In this document: in pieces, positions 1 through 5,863 of the stretch | Position numbering within the stretch: position 1 is the stretch's first letter | Layout: each line of letters starts with the position of its first letter | Assembly: GCA_904420055.1 (NCBI GenBank) | Contig: CAJFTV010000068.1 | Span: 1 to 14,188, forward strand | Length of the DNA stretch: 14,188 nucleotides | Reading direction: 5' to 3' | Source of the DNA: Candidatus Alloscillospira gallinarum | Lineage (GTDB): Bacteria > Bacillota > Clostridia > Oscillospirales > Oscillospiraceae | Notes under the pieces: model-generated | What the model was told of the DNA's origin: nothing | Databases searched by the model: none | The model's input: only the letters and a program-made list of their open reading frames with translations | Translations under genes and position numbers: made by a program

Positions 1-48
1 AACGCTCTATTTTATAGGTTCTCCCTGCCCTATTGTCACCTAAAACAC

Positions 49-76
49 TTGACTGAACATCTGTTAATGGTAAAAT
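49..76 (+). promoter_or_regulatory. SigA-type promoter for the DUF1848 gene
   Basis: TTGACT at 49-54 and TAAAAT at 71-76 are separated by 16 bp. Each box matches 5 of 6 consensus bases, and a TG dinucleotide at 68-69 gives an extended -10. The predicted transcription start near 83 would leave a leader of about 25 nt. This is a motif match only. Confidence 0.55.
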
Positions 77-108
77 TATATCAGCATGAGATTTAAGGCG
101 GGGCTTCC

Positions 109-1044
109 ATGATTATAAACACCGGCTGCCGGACAGACATTCCGGCTTATTACAGCGAATGGTTTTTTAACAGGATAAGGGAGGAATATGTCCTCGTCCG
201 CAACCCATACCGTGAGGATCAGGTGTTAAAATACTGTCTGACACCTGACGTGGTGGACGTCATATGCTTCTGTACCAAAAACCCGGAACCCATGCTTAAG
301 CAGCTGGACCGTATCTCCGCTTTCCGCCAGTTCTGGTTTGTTACAATAAACCCCTACGGCCGCGATATTGAGCCGAATGTTCCGGAGAAGAGCAGGGTAA
401 TGTCCTCTCTGAAAAGCCTCTCGGAAAAGCTGGTCCCCCGCGCAGTCTCCTGGCGGTACGACCCCATATTTATAACAGAAAAGTACAGCACAGAATTTCA
501 TATTGAATACTTCCGCAGAGCAGCGGCGGAACTCAAAGATTATGTAAACTCATGTGTGGTGAGCTTTATTGACCTCTACGCCAAAACAAAGCGCAATTTT
601 CCCGGTGTGAAAGAGGTCTCCCAAACTCAGCAGGAGGAGCTTATACGTGCTTTCTCCCATATCGGCAGGGAAAACGGCATACTGGTGCGCACATGCTGTG
701 AAAACCCCGAATTTCAAAAATACGGCGTCGATGTCTCCGGCTGCATGACACAACGGGTAATAGAGGAGGCCACAGGCTGCACGCTTAATGTACCCAGGTC
801 TAAAAAACCGGCCAGGGCACAGTGCAGCTGCCTTTTGGGCTGTGATATAGGCGCATACAACACCTGCGGCCACGCATGTGTATACTGCTATGCAAATTAC
901 GACCGCAGGACCGTTTTGGAAAACATGAGGCTTCACAATCCCAAAAGTCCGCTTTTAATCGGCGGATTGCGCCCCGGTGACAGGATAACGCCGGTAAAAC
1001 AGGAATCTTATATAGACAGCCAGATAAACATATTTGAACTGTGA
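109..1044 (+). CDS. DUF1848 protein with C-terminal radical-SAM-like Fe-S motif
   Basis: A 311-residue protein of the DUF1848 family; its function is unknown. It begins at ATG 109, five bases after a strong Shine-Dalgarno (AAGGCGGGG, 95-103). The N-terminal and central part carries family-typical segments: FCTKNPEPML near residue 53, NPYGRDIEP near 80, and a WRYDPIFIT stretch near 115. A cysteine cluster lies close to the C-terminus: C239, C241, C245, then C253-x3-C257-x2-C260 followed by YAN. The CX3CX2C spacing is the radical SAM signature that binds a [4Fe-4S] cluster, but here it sits at the end of the chain rather than the start. Related families include spore photoproduct lyase-like proteins, so a radical reaction on a nucleic acid or protein is possible; that is inference. 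It has its own promoter. The next gene, a sirtuin homologue, is 213 nt downstream on the same strand. Family assignment is firm; activity is not known. Confidence 0.9.
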   Translation: MIINTGCRTDIPAYYSEWFFNRIREEYVLVRNPYREDQVLKYCLTPDVVDVICFCTKNPEPMLKQLDRISAFRQFWFVTINPYGRDIEPNVPEKSRVMSSLKSLSEKLVPRAVSWRYDPIFITEKYSTEFHIEYFRRAAAELKDYVNSCVVSFIDLYAKTKRNFPGVKEVSQTQQEELIRAFSHIGRENGILVRTCCENPEFQKYGVDVSGCMTQRVIEEATGCTLNVPRSKKPARAQCSCLLGCDIGAYNTCGHACVYCYANYDRRTVLENMRLHNPKSPLLIGGLRPGDRITPVKQESYIDSQINIFEL

Positions 1045-1257
1045 GAAGACAGAGCAGGTCTTGGCCTGCCTCAAGCTTTACCGTGCCCCTATTGCTGAGG
1101 AGTGATTTACCGTCCGCTCAGGCACTCATAAAATGTATTCCGGCATGACTGCCGCGCGACATCTGTACCGTGGAAATAACAAACACTCCCTCCGGTGACA
1201 AATTCCCATAAACTGCATCTGTTTGCGTTATGTTAACTCAAAGGACTGATTAAAGCA
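1045..1257 (+). other. Intergenic spacer between DUF1848 and sirtuin genes
   Basis: There is no convincing gene here. A weak 5-bp stem (GCAGG 1054-1058 with CCTGC 1065-1069) follows the DUF1848 stop but lacks a T tract, so it is not a clear terminator. The octamer TTTACCGT occurs at 1077-1084 and again at 1106-1113. I found no good promoter for the sirtuin gene, so read-through from upstream is possible. Confidence 0.4.
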
Positions 1258-2130
1258 ATGAAAATTAAAAGAGCACAAGATGGCACTCTCTCCCAGATAA
1301 CAGAGCTTAAAAATGCTATGGAGCATGCCGACGTCGTAATAATCGGGGCAGGAGCGGGGCTGTCCACTTCCGCCGGATTTACATATTCCGGCGAGAGATT
1401 TAAAGAGCACTTTTCAGATTTCGAGGAGAAATACGGCTTTCATGATATGTATTCCGGCGGCTTTTATCCTTTTGAAACCCCGGAGGAAAAATGGGCCTAC
1501 TGGAGCAGAAACATATATTATAATCGCTATGTAAGCGCCCCAAAACCTGTGTATAATGAGCTTTACAGGCTTGTAGAGGAGAAAGACTACTTTGTAATTA
1601 CCACAAATGTGGACCACTGCTTTCAAAAGGCCGGCTTTGACAAAAAGCGTCTTTTCTACACACAGGGTGACTACGGGCTTTTCCAGTGCTCTGTTCCGTG
1701 CCGCATGGAGACCTTTGACAACGAAGAGGCGGTAACGGCAATGCTTCACCAGCAGAAGGACATGTGTATCCCCAGCAGTCTGCTCCCCACCTGTCCATAC
1801 TGCAAAAGCCCCATGACTACAAACCTCAGGGCAGACGACAGATTTGTGGAGGACGAGGGCTGGCACAGGGCCGCCGAGAGATATGAGAGCTTTCTCAGGG
1901 AGAAACACGGACGGAAAATACTGTTTCTTGAACTGGGCGTAGGGTACAACACCCCCGGAATAATAAAGTATCCCTTCTGGCAGATGACAGCTCAAAGCAA
2001 AGACGCCGTATACGCCTGCGTCAACATGACCCAGGCGGCCTGCCCCGTTGAAATTGAAAAACAGAGCATTTTAATCGAAGAGGACATTGGCACCGTAATA
2101 CACTCGCTTCTCGAAATGAGTGCAAAGTAA
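1258..2130 (+). CDS. SIR2-family protein, class M-like (probable ADP-ribosyltransferase)
   Basis: A 290-residue single-domain sirtuin homologue. The NAD-binding signature GAGAGLS is at residues 30-36. TTNVD follows at 115-119, giving the expected Asn117 and Asp119. Two cysteine pairs form the structural zinc site: C144/C148 and C179/C182. At the position of the catalytic His, inside the usual HG motif, the protein has Gln136-Gly137 (TQGD). Class M sirtuins (SirTM) of pathogenic Firmicutes and fungi carry this His-to-Gln change and act as protein ADP-ribosyltransferases rather than deacylases. The known ones modify lipoylated GcvH-L and are encoded with a macrodomain hydrolase, GcvH-L and LplA2. 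None of those partners is in this window, so the target is open. The ATG at 1258 has a somewhat distant Shine-Dalgarno (AAAGGA, 1240-1245, 12 nt away). No better start precedes the nucleotide-binding fold. A terminator follows at 2148. Family is firm; the transferase activity is inferred from one residue and context-free homology. Confidence 0.88.
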   Translation: MKIKRAQDGTLSQITELKNAMEHADVVIIGAGAGLSTSAGFTYSGERFKEHFSDFEEKYGFHDMYSGGFYPFETPEEKWAYWSRNIYYNRYVSAPKPVYNELYRLVEEKDYFVITTNVDHCFQKAGFDKKRLFYTQGDYGLFQCSVPCRMETFDNEEAVTAMLHQQKDMCIPSSLLPTCPYCKSPMTTNLRADDRFVEDEGWHRAAERYESFLREKHGRKILFLELGVGYNTPGIIKYPFWQMTAQSKDAVYACVNMTQAACPVEIEKQSILIEEDIGTVIHSLLEMSAK

Positions 2131-2147
2131 GTGTCACCGGCACACAT

Positions 2148-2192
2148 GGCACCAAGCGCGCTGATTTAAGCACGCTCGGTGCCTTTATTTTT
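2148..2192 (+). terminator. Intrinsic terminator after the sirtuin gene
   Basis: GGCACC (2148-2153) pairs with GGTGCC (2178-2183), and the inner arms AGCGCGCT and AGCACGCT extend the stem with one mismatch. The hairpin is followed by TTTATTTTT (2184-2192). It lies 17 nt after the sirtuin stop. Confidence 0.8.
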
Positions 2193-2247
2193 CCTGTTTG
2201 ACCCTTTTTACCACCACCGCACAGGCTACCGGCTCCCTCCGCCAATA

Positions 2248-2286
2248 TTTACACGCCGAACAAAACGGCCCTGTTTTATGTGTAAA
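2248..2286. repeat. Nested inverted repeat upstream of the azlCD promoter
   Basis: TTTACAC (2248-2254) is the exact reverse complement of GTGTAAA (2280-2286). Inside lie AAAAC and GTTTT arms around a GGCCCT centre. It sits about 50 bp upstream of the predicted -35 and could be an operator or a hairpin. No regulator is identified. Confidence 0.4.
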
Positions 2287-2335
2287 TTCACCTTAACAGC
2301 CCCTCTGTCTCCCCCATGTATCTACAATTGAAACA

Positions 2336-2364
2336 TTGAAATGGACGGGCACCAATGATAACAT
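2336..2364 (+). promoter_or_regulatory. SigA-type promoter for azlCD
   Basis: TTGAAA at 2336-2341 and TAACAT at 2359-2364 have an optimal 17-bp spacer. TG at 2356-2357 makes an extended -10. The predicted start near 2371 gives a leader of about 25 nt to the azlC start. Motif evidence only. Confidence 0.55.
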
Positions 2365-2396
2365 ATCTCTGTGTCAAATGTTAAGGGGGAGTGACA

Positions 2397-3101
2397 TTGA
2401 ACAAGACTTTAAAAAAGGCGTTTTTAGCGGCATTTCCCAAGACCATACCTATTTTCGCCGGTTTTTGGTTTTTAGGGCTCACATACGGAATATATATGAA
2501 TGTGTCGGGATTCAGCTTCTGGTACCCCATGATTATGAGCCTGACAATATTTGCCGGTTCAGTGGAGTTTGTGGCGGTAAATATGCTGATGGGCGCGTTT
2601 AATCCTCTTCAGGCGCTTGCAATGACCCTGATGATAAATGCCCGGCATCTGTTTTACGGCATATCCATGCTGGACAAGCTCAAAGGCACGGGCCTCAAAA
2701 AGTTCTATCTTATCTTCGGCATGTGTGATGAGAGCTTTTCAATAAACTACACGGCAAAAATCCCCGAGGACGTTGACCGGGGCTGGTTCATGTTTTTTGT
2801 CACACTGCTCAACCACATATACTGGTTCACCGGGGCCACACTGGGCGGGATTTTCGGCTCGCTTATCCAGTTTAACACCGAGGGTCTTGAATTTGTAATG
2901 ACGGCCATGTTTGTGGTCATATTTATGGAGCAGTGGCTCAAGGAAAAGCGCCACACCAGCGCGCTGCTTGGCCTTGGCCTGTCCCTTATCTGCCTAATAG
3001 CTTTTGGTGCGGATAACTTTATAATTCCCGCCATGCTGGCAATCCTGGGCGTGCTTACGCTAATCCGGCGTCCGCTGGAGGACAGGGGGGAAGAAAAATG
3101 A
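2397..3101 (+). CDS. azlC: AzlC family branched-chain amino acid exporter, large subunit
   Basis: Integral membrane subunit of the AzlCD system, which exports branched-chain amino acids and analogues such as 4-azaleucine in Bacillus subtilis. The protein is 234 residues, the usual AzlC length, and consists of several hydrophobic helices. Family-typical segments are AGSVEF near residue 53, NARHLFYG near 81, and the GMCDESF stretch near 112. I chose the TTG at 2397 as start because the Shine-Dalgarno AAGGGGGAG (2383-2391) ends 5 nt before it. An in-frame GTG at 2391 overlaps that Shine-Dalgarno and is unlikely to be used. The stop overlaps the azlD start by 4 nt (ATGA), indicating translational coupling. 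The substrate range in this organism is inferred from the family. Confidence 0.92.
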   Translation: MNKTLKKAFLAAFPKTIPIFAGFWFLGLTYGIYMNVSGFSFWYPMIMSLTIFAGSVEFVAVNMLMGAFNPLQALAMTLMINARHLFYGISMLDKLKGTGLKKFYLIFGMCDESFSINYTAKIPEDVDRGWFMFFVTLLNHIYWFTGATLGGIFGSLIQFNTEGLEFVMTAMFVVIFMEQWLKEKRHTSALLGLGLSLICLIAFGADNFIIPAMLAILGVLTLIRRPLEDRGEEK

Positions 3102-3424
3102 CACTGACTCAGCAGATAATAACAATAGGCATGGTAGTTTTGGGCACACTTATAACGCGTTTTCTCCCATTTATAGTCTTTCCTGCGGGAAAACCCACGC
3201 CGAAATATATCCAGTATCTCGGCCGTTTTCTGCCATCGGCCGTATTCGGGCTGCTTGTAATCTACTGTCTCAAGGACGTAAGTCTCTTTACCGGCAGCCA
3301 CGGCATACCGGAGGCTGTCTCCATTGCCGTTGTAGTACTGATGCACCTCTGGAAGCGCCAGATGCTTCTCTCAATTGCCGGCGGCACAATATGCTATATG
3401 CTCCTTGTTCAGCTCGTATTTTAA
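3098..3424 (+). CDS. azlD: AzlD family branched-chain amino acid exporter, small subunit
   Basis: A 108-residue hydrophobic protein of the AzlD family, the obligate partner of AzlC in amino-acid export. It has the usual length and about four transmembrane segments. The family-typical N-terminal stretch TRFLPFIVF lies near residue 20. Later come GRFLPSAVFGLLVIYCLKD, near residue 47, and a conserved HLWKR near 87. It starts inside the azlC stop (ATGA at 3098-3101), so the two subunits are co-translated. A hairpin ends the operon 5 nt after its stop. Assignment is firm from sequence and context. Confidence 0.9.
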   Translation: MTLTQQIITIGMVVLGTLITRFLPFIVFPAGKPTPKYIQYLGRFLPSAVFGLLVIYCLKDVSLFTGSHGIPEAVSIAVVVLMHLWKRQMLLSIAGGTICYMLLVQLVF

Positions 3425-3428
3425 CAAA

Positions 3429-3457
3429 AAAGCCCACGCCGTTTTAGCGTGGGCTTT
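3429..3457. terminator. Bidirectional hairpin terminator after azlD
   Basis: AAAGCCCACGC (3429-3439) pairs perfectly with GCGTGGGCTTT (3447-3457), an 11-bp stem with a 7-nt loop. It ends the azlCD operon on the plus strand. Read on the minus strand it is followed by a TTTTTT run and looks even stronger, so it could also end a minus-strand transcript from the spacer on its right. Confidence 0.8.
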
Positions 3458-3648
3458 CATCTTATCCGTAAAACAAAACACGCTTTCACTGCTTGCAGTC
3501 TGCCCCAGGGAAAAACCGCACGGTTTATCTGGCTATGGGAACTGCACCGGTACAGCCTTTAAACTGTCGCATTTTAATGCCCGCAGTCATAGCCAAAAAC
3601 AGCGTCATTCTGTCACATTCTCAATGCGCTTTTGCATTGGCGGGCACA
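3458..3648. other. Structured intergenic region, candidate noncoding RNA
   Basis: No credible gene lies here, but paired segments are dense. GGCTATG (3531-3537) matches CATAGCC (3588-3594). Just inside, ACTGC (3541-3545) matches GCAGT (3583-3587). The enclosed part holds two smaller hairpins: ACAG/CTGT near 3552-3567 and GCAT/ATGC near 3569-3580. Outside are AACCGCACGGTT near 3515, ACTGCTTGCAGT near 3488, and AATGC/GCATT near 3623-3638. The whole is bounded by terminator-like hairpins on both sides. I do not recognise a known riboswitch or RNA family, the strand is unclear, and I see no strong promoter. Degraded intergenic repeats are the alternative. Confidence 0.35.
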
Positions 3649-3680
3649 AAAAATCCGGAGCACATTTTGCTCCGGATTTT
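3649..3680 (-). terminator. Terminator after the M23 peptidase gene (bidirectional)
   Basis: AAATCCGGAGCA (3651-3662) pairs with TGCTCCGGATTT (3668-3679), a 12-bp stem with a 5-nt loop. On the minus strand a T run follows, and the hairpin lies about 15 nt past the peptidase stop. On the plus strand it is also followed by TTTTATT, so it could end a plus-strand transcript too. Confidence 0.8.
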
Positions 3681-3693
3681 ATTCAATATGTAG

Positions 3694-4917
3694 TTATGGC
3701 AGATAGTTAAGAGGATCAACATATACGCCGTTTACAACTACCGAGAAGTGGAGGTGCGGTCCTGTGGAATCTCCGGTCGAACCGGTAATTCCGATGGTCT
3801 CGCCCTGCGACACATATTGTCCCACACTTACGGTGCTGTAGCTCATATGCATATACACTGTGGAAACTCCGTTGCCGTGGTCTATTGTAACATAGTTACC
3901 CATGGAACTGTTGTATCTTGCGGCTATTACCGTTCCCCCTGCCGCTGCGGCTATAGGTGTGGTATACCCAACATTTGCAATATCTATTCCCTGGTGGTAA
4001 AGCGTTCCGACACCGCCCGTTGACTCCCATGAACGATATCCGAAGAAAGAGGTTATATCATCATAGCCTCCCACAGGCCAGATAAACCCGTAGTCTGACA
4101 CTGCACCGCCGCCAGTGCTTCCTCCGCTGCCGCCGTTATCTGCCGGGGGAACATACTGATTTTCAAGCTCTTCCTGCTTTGCGCTTATCTCCTCTAAAAG
4201 CTCACTTTCAGCTTGGGCAAGCTGGTCAAGCTTTGCCTGATATGCTGCCTGGTCATTTTCAATATCTGCTATAAGCTGTACTGCCTCGGCAAGCTTTGTC
4301 TCAAGCTCCGACTGCTGTACCTCAAGCTCTGCCTTAGCGGCCTCGGACTCGTCAAGGTAGCTTGTAAGCTCGTCCTTTCTCGCCTGTGTCTCCTTCTGCA
4401 GCTGCTGATACTCGTTAATAATCTCCTCATCATTTGCCGCCACGCTGGATACAAGGTCTATTCTGCTGAGCATGTCCGCGAAGCTTGTAGCTTCAAAGAT
4501 TACCTCCCAGTAGGACACTGAGCCGTTTTCTTCCATGGCTCTCAATCTTGTGCACATGAGCTCATACTGCTCTTCCTCAGCTGCTTCTGCGGCATCAAGC
4601 TCCTCCTGAGCCTGCGCAATAAGGGAGTTGTACTCGTCAATCTGTGCCTGAGTGTTTGCAATCTGCTCCTCAATGAGGGCACACTGCTCATCGTAAAGGG
4701 CCTTTGTCTCAAGAGCCTGCGATTTGTCAGAGGCAAGTGCGTCGATGTCCGCCTGAAGACTGTCTATCTGTCCGCTTAAGTCATCTGCCTGCCCTTTCAG
4801 CTCATCAATCTCACTCTGAGTAACAGCCTCTGCAACAGGTGTATATTTAAGTGCCGCTCCTGTAAAGAGCATTGCACCGGCAATAGCCACTGCAATGATT
4901 TTCTTTGACTTTTTCAT
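3694..4917 (-). CDS. Secreted coiled-coil M23 family metallopeptidase
   Basis: A 407-residue secreted peptidoglycan hydrolase or hydrolase regulator. I place the start at ATG 4917: the upstream in-frame GTG at 4929 lies inside the Shine-Dalgarno-like GTGAGG. A typical signal peptide follows: lysines at 2-6, a hydrophobic core, and likely cleavage after AEA at residue 31. Residues about 32-255 are a long coiled coil rich in Glu, Gln and Ala, resembling CwlO, PcsB and EnvC N-terminal regions. A Gly/Ser-rich linker near 260-275 leads to a C-terminal M23 (LytM) domain. Its zinc ligands are intact: HQGID (His308, Asp312) and HLH (His388-His390). An active endopeptidase cutting peptide cross-bridges outside the membrane is therefore expected. 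Such coiled coils often receive control from FtsEX-type ABC complexes. A well-formed promoter and a terminator make it a single-gene unit. The exact cellular role is not determined. Confidence 0.9.
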   Translation of the reverse strand: MKKSKKIIAVAIAGAMLFTGAALKYTPVAEAVTQSEIDELKGQADDLSGQIDSLQADIDALASDKSQALETKALYDEQCALIEEQIANTQAQIDEYNSLIAQAQEELDAAEAAEEEQYELMCTRLRAMEENGSVSYWEVIFEATSFADMLSRIDLVSSVAANDEEIINEYQQLQKETQARKDELTSYLDESEAAKAELEVQQSELETKLAEAVQLIADIENDQAAYQAKLDQLAQAESELLEEISAKQEELENQYVPPADNGGSGGSTGGGAVSDYGFIWPVGGYDDITSFFGYRSWESTGGVGTLYHQGIDIANVGYTTPIAAAAGGTVIAARYNSSMGNYVTIDHGNGVSTVYMHMSYSTVSVGQYVSQGETIGITGSTGDSTGPHLHFSVVVNGVYVDPLNYLP

Positions 4918-4952
4918 TGGTAACCTCACTATGCTGTTAATTATTGTTACTT

Positions 4953-4981
4953 ATTATATCATTCTGTTATGGCCATGTCAA
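4953..4981 (-). promoter_or_regulatory. Near-consensus SigA promoter for the M23 peptidase
   Basis: On the minus strand, TTGACA (4981-4976) and TATAAT (4958-4953) match the consensus perfectly with a 17-bp spacer. TGA precedes the -10, giving an extended -10. A start near 4946 gives a leader of about 30 nt. This is the strongest promoter in the window by sequence and predicts high expression unless repressed. Confidence 0.82.
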
Positions 4982-5024
4982 AAGCCATATTGCATTAATA
5001 TCTCTGCATATAACTGTGCATTTT

Positions 5025-5039
5025 GTTACATTTTGTAAC
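5025..5039. repeat. Inverted repeat upstream of the M23 promoter
   Basis: GTTAC-ATTTT-GTAAC is a perfect 5-bp inverted repeat centred about 50 bp upstream of the peptidase -35. It can also be read as TGTTAC and TGTAAC hexamers 10 bp apart, close to but not identical with the WalR direct repeat (11 bp apart). Confidence 0.35.
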
Positions 5040-5111
5040 TATAAACATAAATTTTCCCGTTTTTTGTAAATGTTTTATGTTCACCGTGCCTCTGCATTCC
5101 CGCATTTCCCG

Positions 5112-5130
5112 AGGTTATTTCCCATAACCT
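5112..5130. repeat. Inverted repeat overlapping the exonuclease -35 (candidate operator)
   Basis: AGGTTAT (5112-5118) and ATAACCT (5124-5130) are perfect inverted arms around a 5-bp spacer. The right arm overlaps the predicted -35 by 2 bp, a placement typical of a repressor or activator site. No cognate regulator is encoded nearby. Confidence 0.4.
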
Positions 5131-5159
5131 GACACTTTCCTTTACACATGTGATATAAT
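5129..5159 (+). promoter_or_regulatory. Extended -10 promoter for the exonuclease gene
   Basis: TATAAT at 5154-5159 is preceded by TGA, an exact extended -10. The best -35 is CTGACA at 5129-5134, with a long 19-bp spacer that the extended -10 could compensate. A start near 5166 gives a leader of about 70 nt. Confidence 0.6.
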
Positions 5160-5235
5160 AATCGCACAGGGGTTACGGGCAGATTATACAGCTCACACCT
5201 TCACCGTCAACATGCCCCAAAGAGGAGTGGCAAAC

Positions 5236-5805
5236 ATGACAGACTTTAACAGAATAATTGCCTTCGACGTGGAGACGCCAAACAGGTACGGAAACTCAAT
5301 CTGCTCCATTGGGATAACTGTCTCAGAACCCGGCAGGGAGCCTGTTTCCCGTCAGTACCTTGTAAATCCTGAGGCAGATTTCGAGTACATAAACACGCGT
5401 ATACACGGCATTTACCCTGAAGACGTGGAATTTTCACCCACATTTCCGGAAATTTGGCAGGTCATAGGGCCTATAATGAACTCCGGTATTTTAGCCGCGC
5501 ACAACGCCGCCTTTGACCTTCGTGTACTTCGCGGGCTGTTTGCGAGGTATGGTATAGCTCAGCAGCCGCTGCCGTACATATGTACATGCCAGACCTCCCG
5601 CAAAATCCTGAAAAACATGCCGAACCACAAGCTTAACACCATATGTGCAGGTCTCGGCATACCCCTGTGTCATCACGACGCCGGAAGTGACAGCAGGGCC
5701 TGCGCTGAAATACTACGCCGGTTTATGGCCTCCGGCATATGTCTTGACCCCTATCTCCGGCTGTACGACTTTTCACCTGAGGGCGGAACGAGAAAAATTA
5801 TATAA
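5236..5805 (+). CDS. DEDDh-type 3'-5' exonuclease (DnaQ-like)
   Basis: A 189-residue stand-alone exonuclease of the RNase T/DnaQ superfamily. I place the start at ATG 5236 because the Shine-Dalgarno AGAGGAG (5221-5227) lies 8 nt before it. An upstream in-frame ATG at 5212 has no such site. The catalytic residues are complete: Asp11 and Glu13 in FDVETPN (Exo I), Asp94 in AHNAAFD (Exo II), and His147 with Asp152 in HHDAGSD (Exo III). This is the DEDDh arrangement that uses two divalent metal ions to release 3' nucleotides. The length fits small Firmicute exonucleases of the DNA polymerase III epsilon type that are not part of the replicative polymerase. A role in DNA repair or end trimming is likely but not shown. 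The gene has its own promoter with a candidate operator, and converges on the PPK2 gene at a shared hairpin. Confidence 0.88.
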   Translation: MTDFNRIIAFDVETPNRYGNSICSIGITVSEPGREPVSRQYLVNPEADFEYINTRIHGIYPEDVEFSPTFPEIWQVIGPIMNSGILAAHNAAFDLRVLRGLFARYGIAQQPLPYICTCQTSRKILKNMPNHKLNTICAGLGIPLCHHDAGSDSRACAEILRRFMASGICLDPYLRLYDFSPEGGTRKII

Positions 5806-5811
5806 AAAGCT

Positions 5812-5847
5812 GCAGTCCGGAAATGCCGCTTGGCATTTCCGGACTGC
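5812..5847. terminator. Shared terminator hairpin between convergent genes
   Basis: GCAGTCCGGAAATGCC (5812-5827) pairs perfectly with 5832-5847, a 16-bp stem with a GCTT loop. It sits 6 nt after the exonuclease stop and 16 nt past the PPK2 stop. AT-rich tracts flank it on both sides, including a TTTTT run on the minus strand, so it can end both transcripts. Confidence 0.85.
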
Positions 5848-5863
5848 ACTATTATTTCCGCTG

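Larger units (their letters stand above)
4918..5235. other. Divergent regulatory region between M23 and exonuclease genes
   Basis: This AT-rich stretch of about 318 nt carries the minus-strand peptidase promoter (4953-4981) and the plus-strand exonuclease promoter (5129-5159). It also holds two inverted repeats, at 5025-5039 and 5112-5130. I see no short gene in it. Confidence 0.6.

Noticed and set aside
1..48. End of an upstream gene at the left edge
   Set aside because: Too little sequence, with no recognisable coding or terminator signal.
1054..1069. Terminator after the DUF1848 gene
   Set aside because: The stem is only 5 bp and no T tract follows.
1414..1995. A 193-codon minus-strand frame within the sirtuin gene
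   Set aside because: The plus-strand sirtuin motifs are intact across the same bases, and the antisense product resembles no family I know.
2747..3346. A 199-codon minus-strand frame across azlC and azlD
   Set aside because: It spans two coupled genes on the other strand and has no family signature.
3458..3648. 6S RNA, SRP RNA or a known riboswitch as the identity of the structured spacer
   Set aside because: The fold I can draw is a branched junction rather than one long bulged hairpin, and I find no SRP or riboswitch core sequence.
3375..3710. Plus-strand frames of 111 and 66 codons across the azlD end and the following spacer
   Set aside because: They run through two terminator hairpins, lack a ribosome site, and have no recognisable motif.
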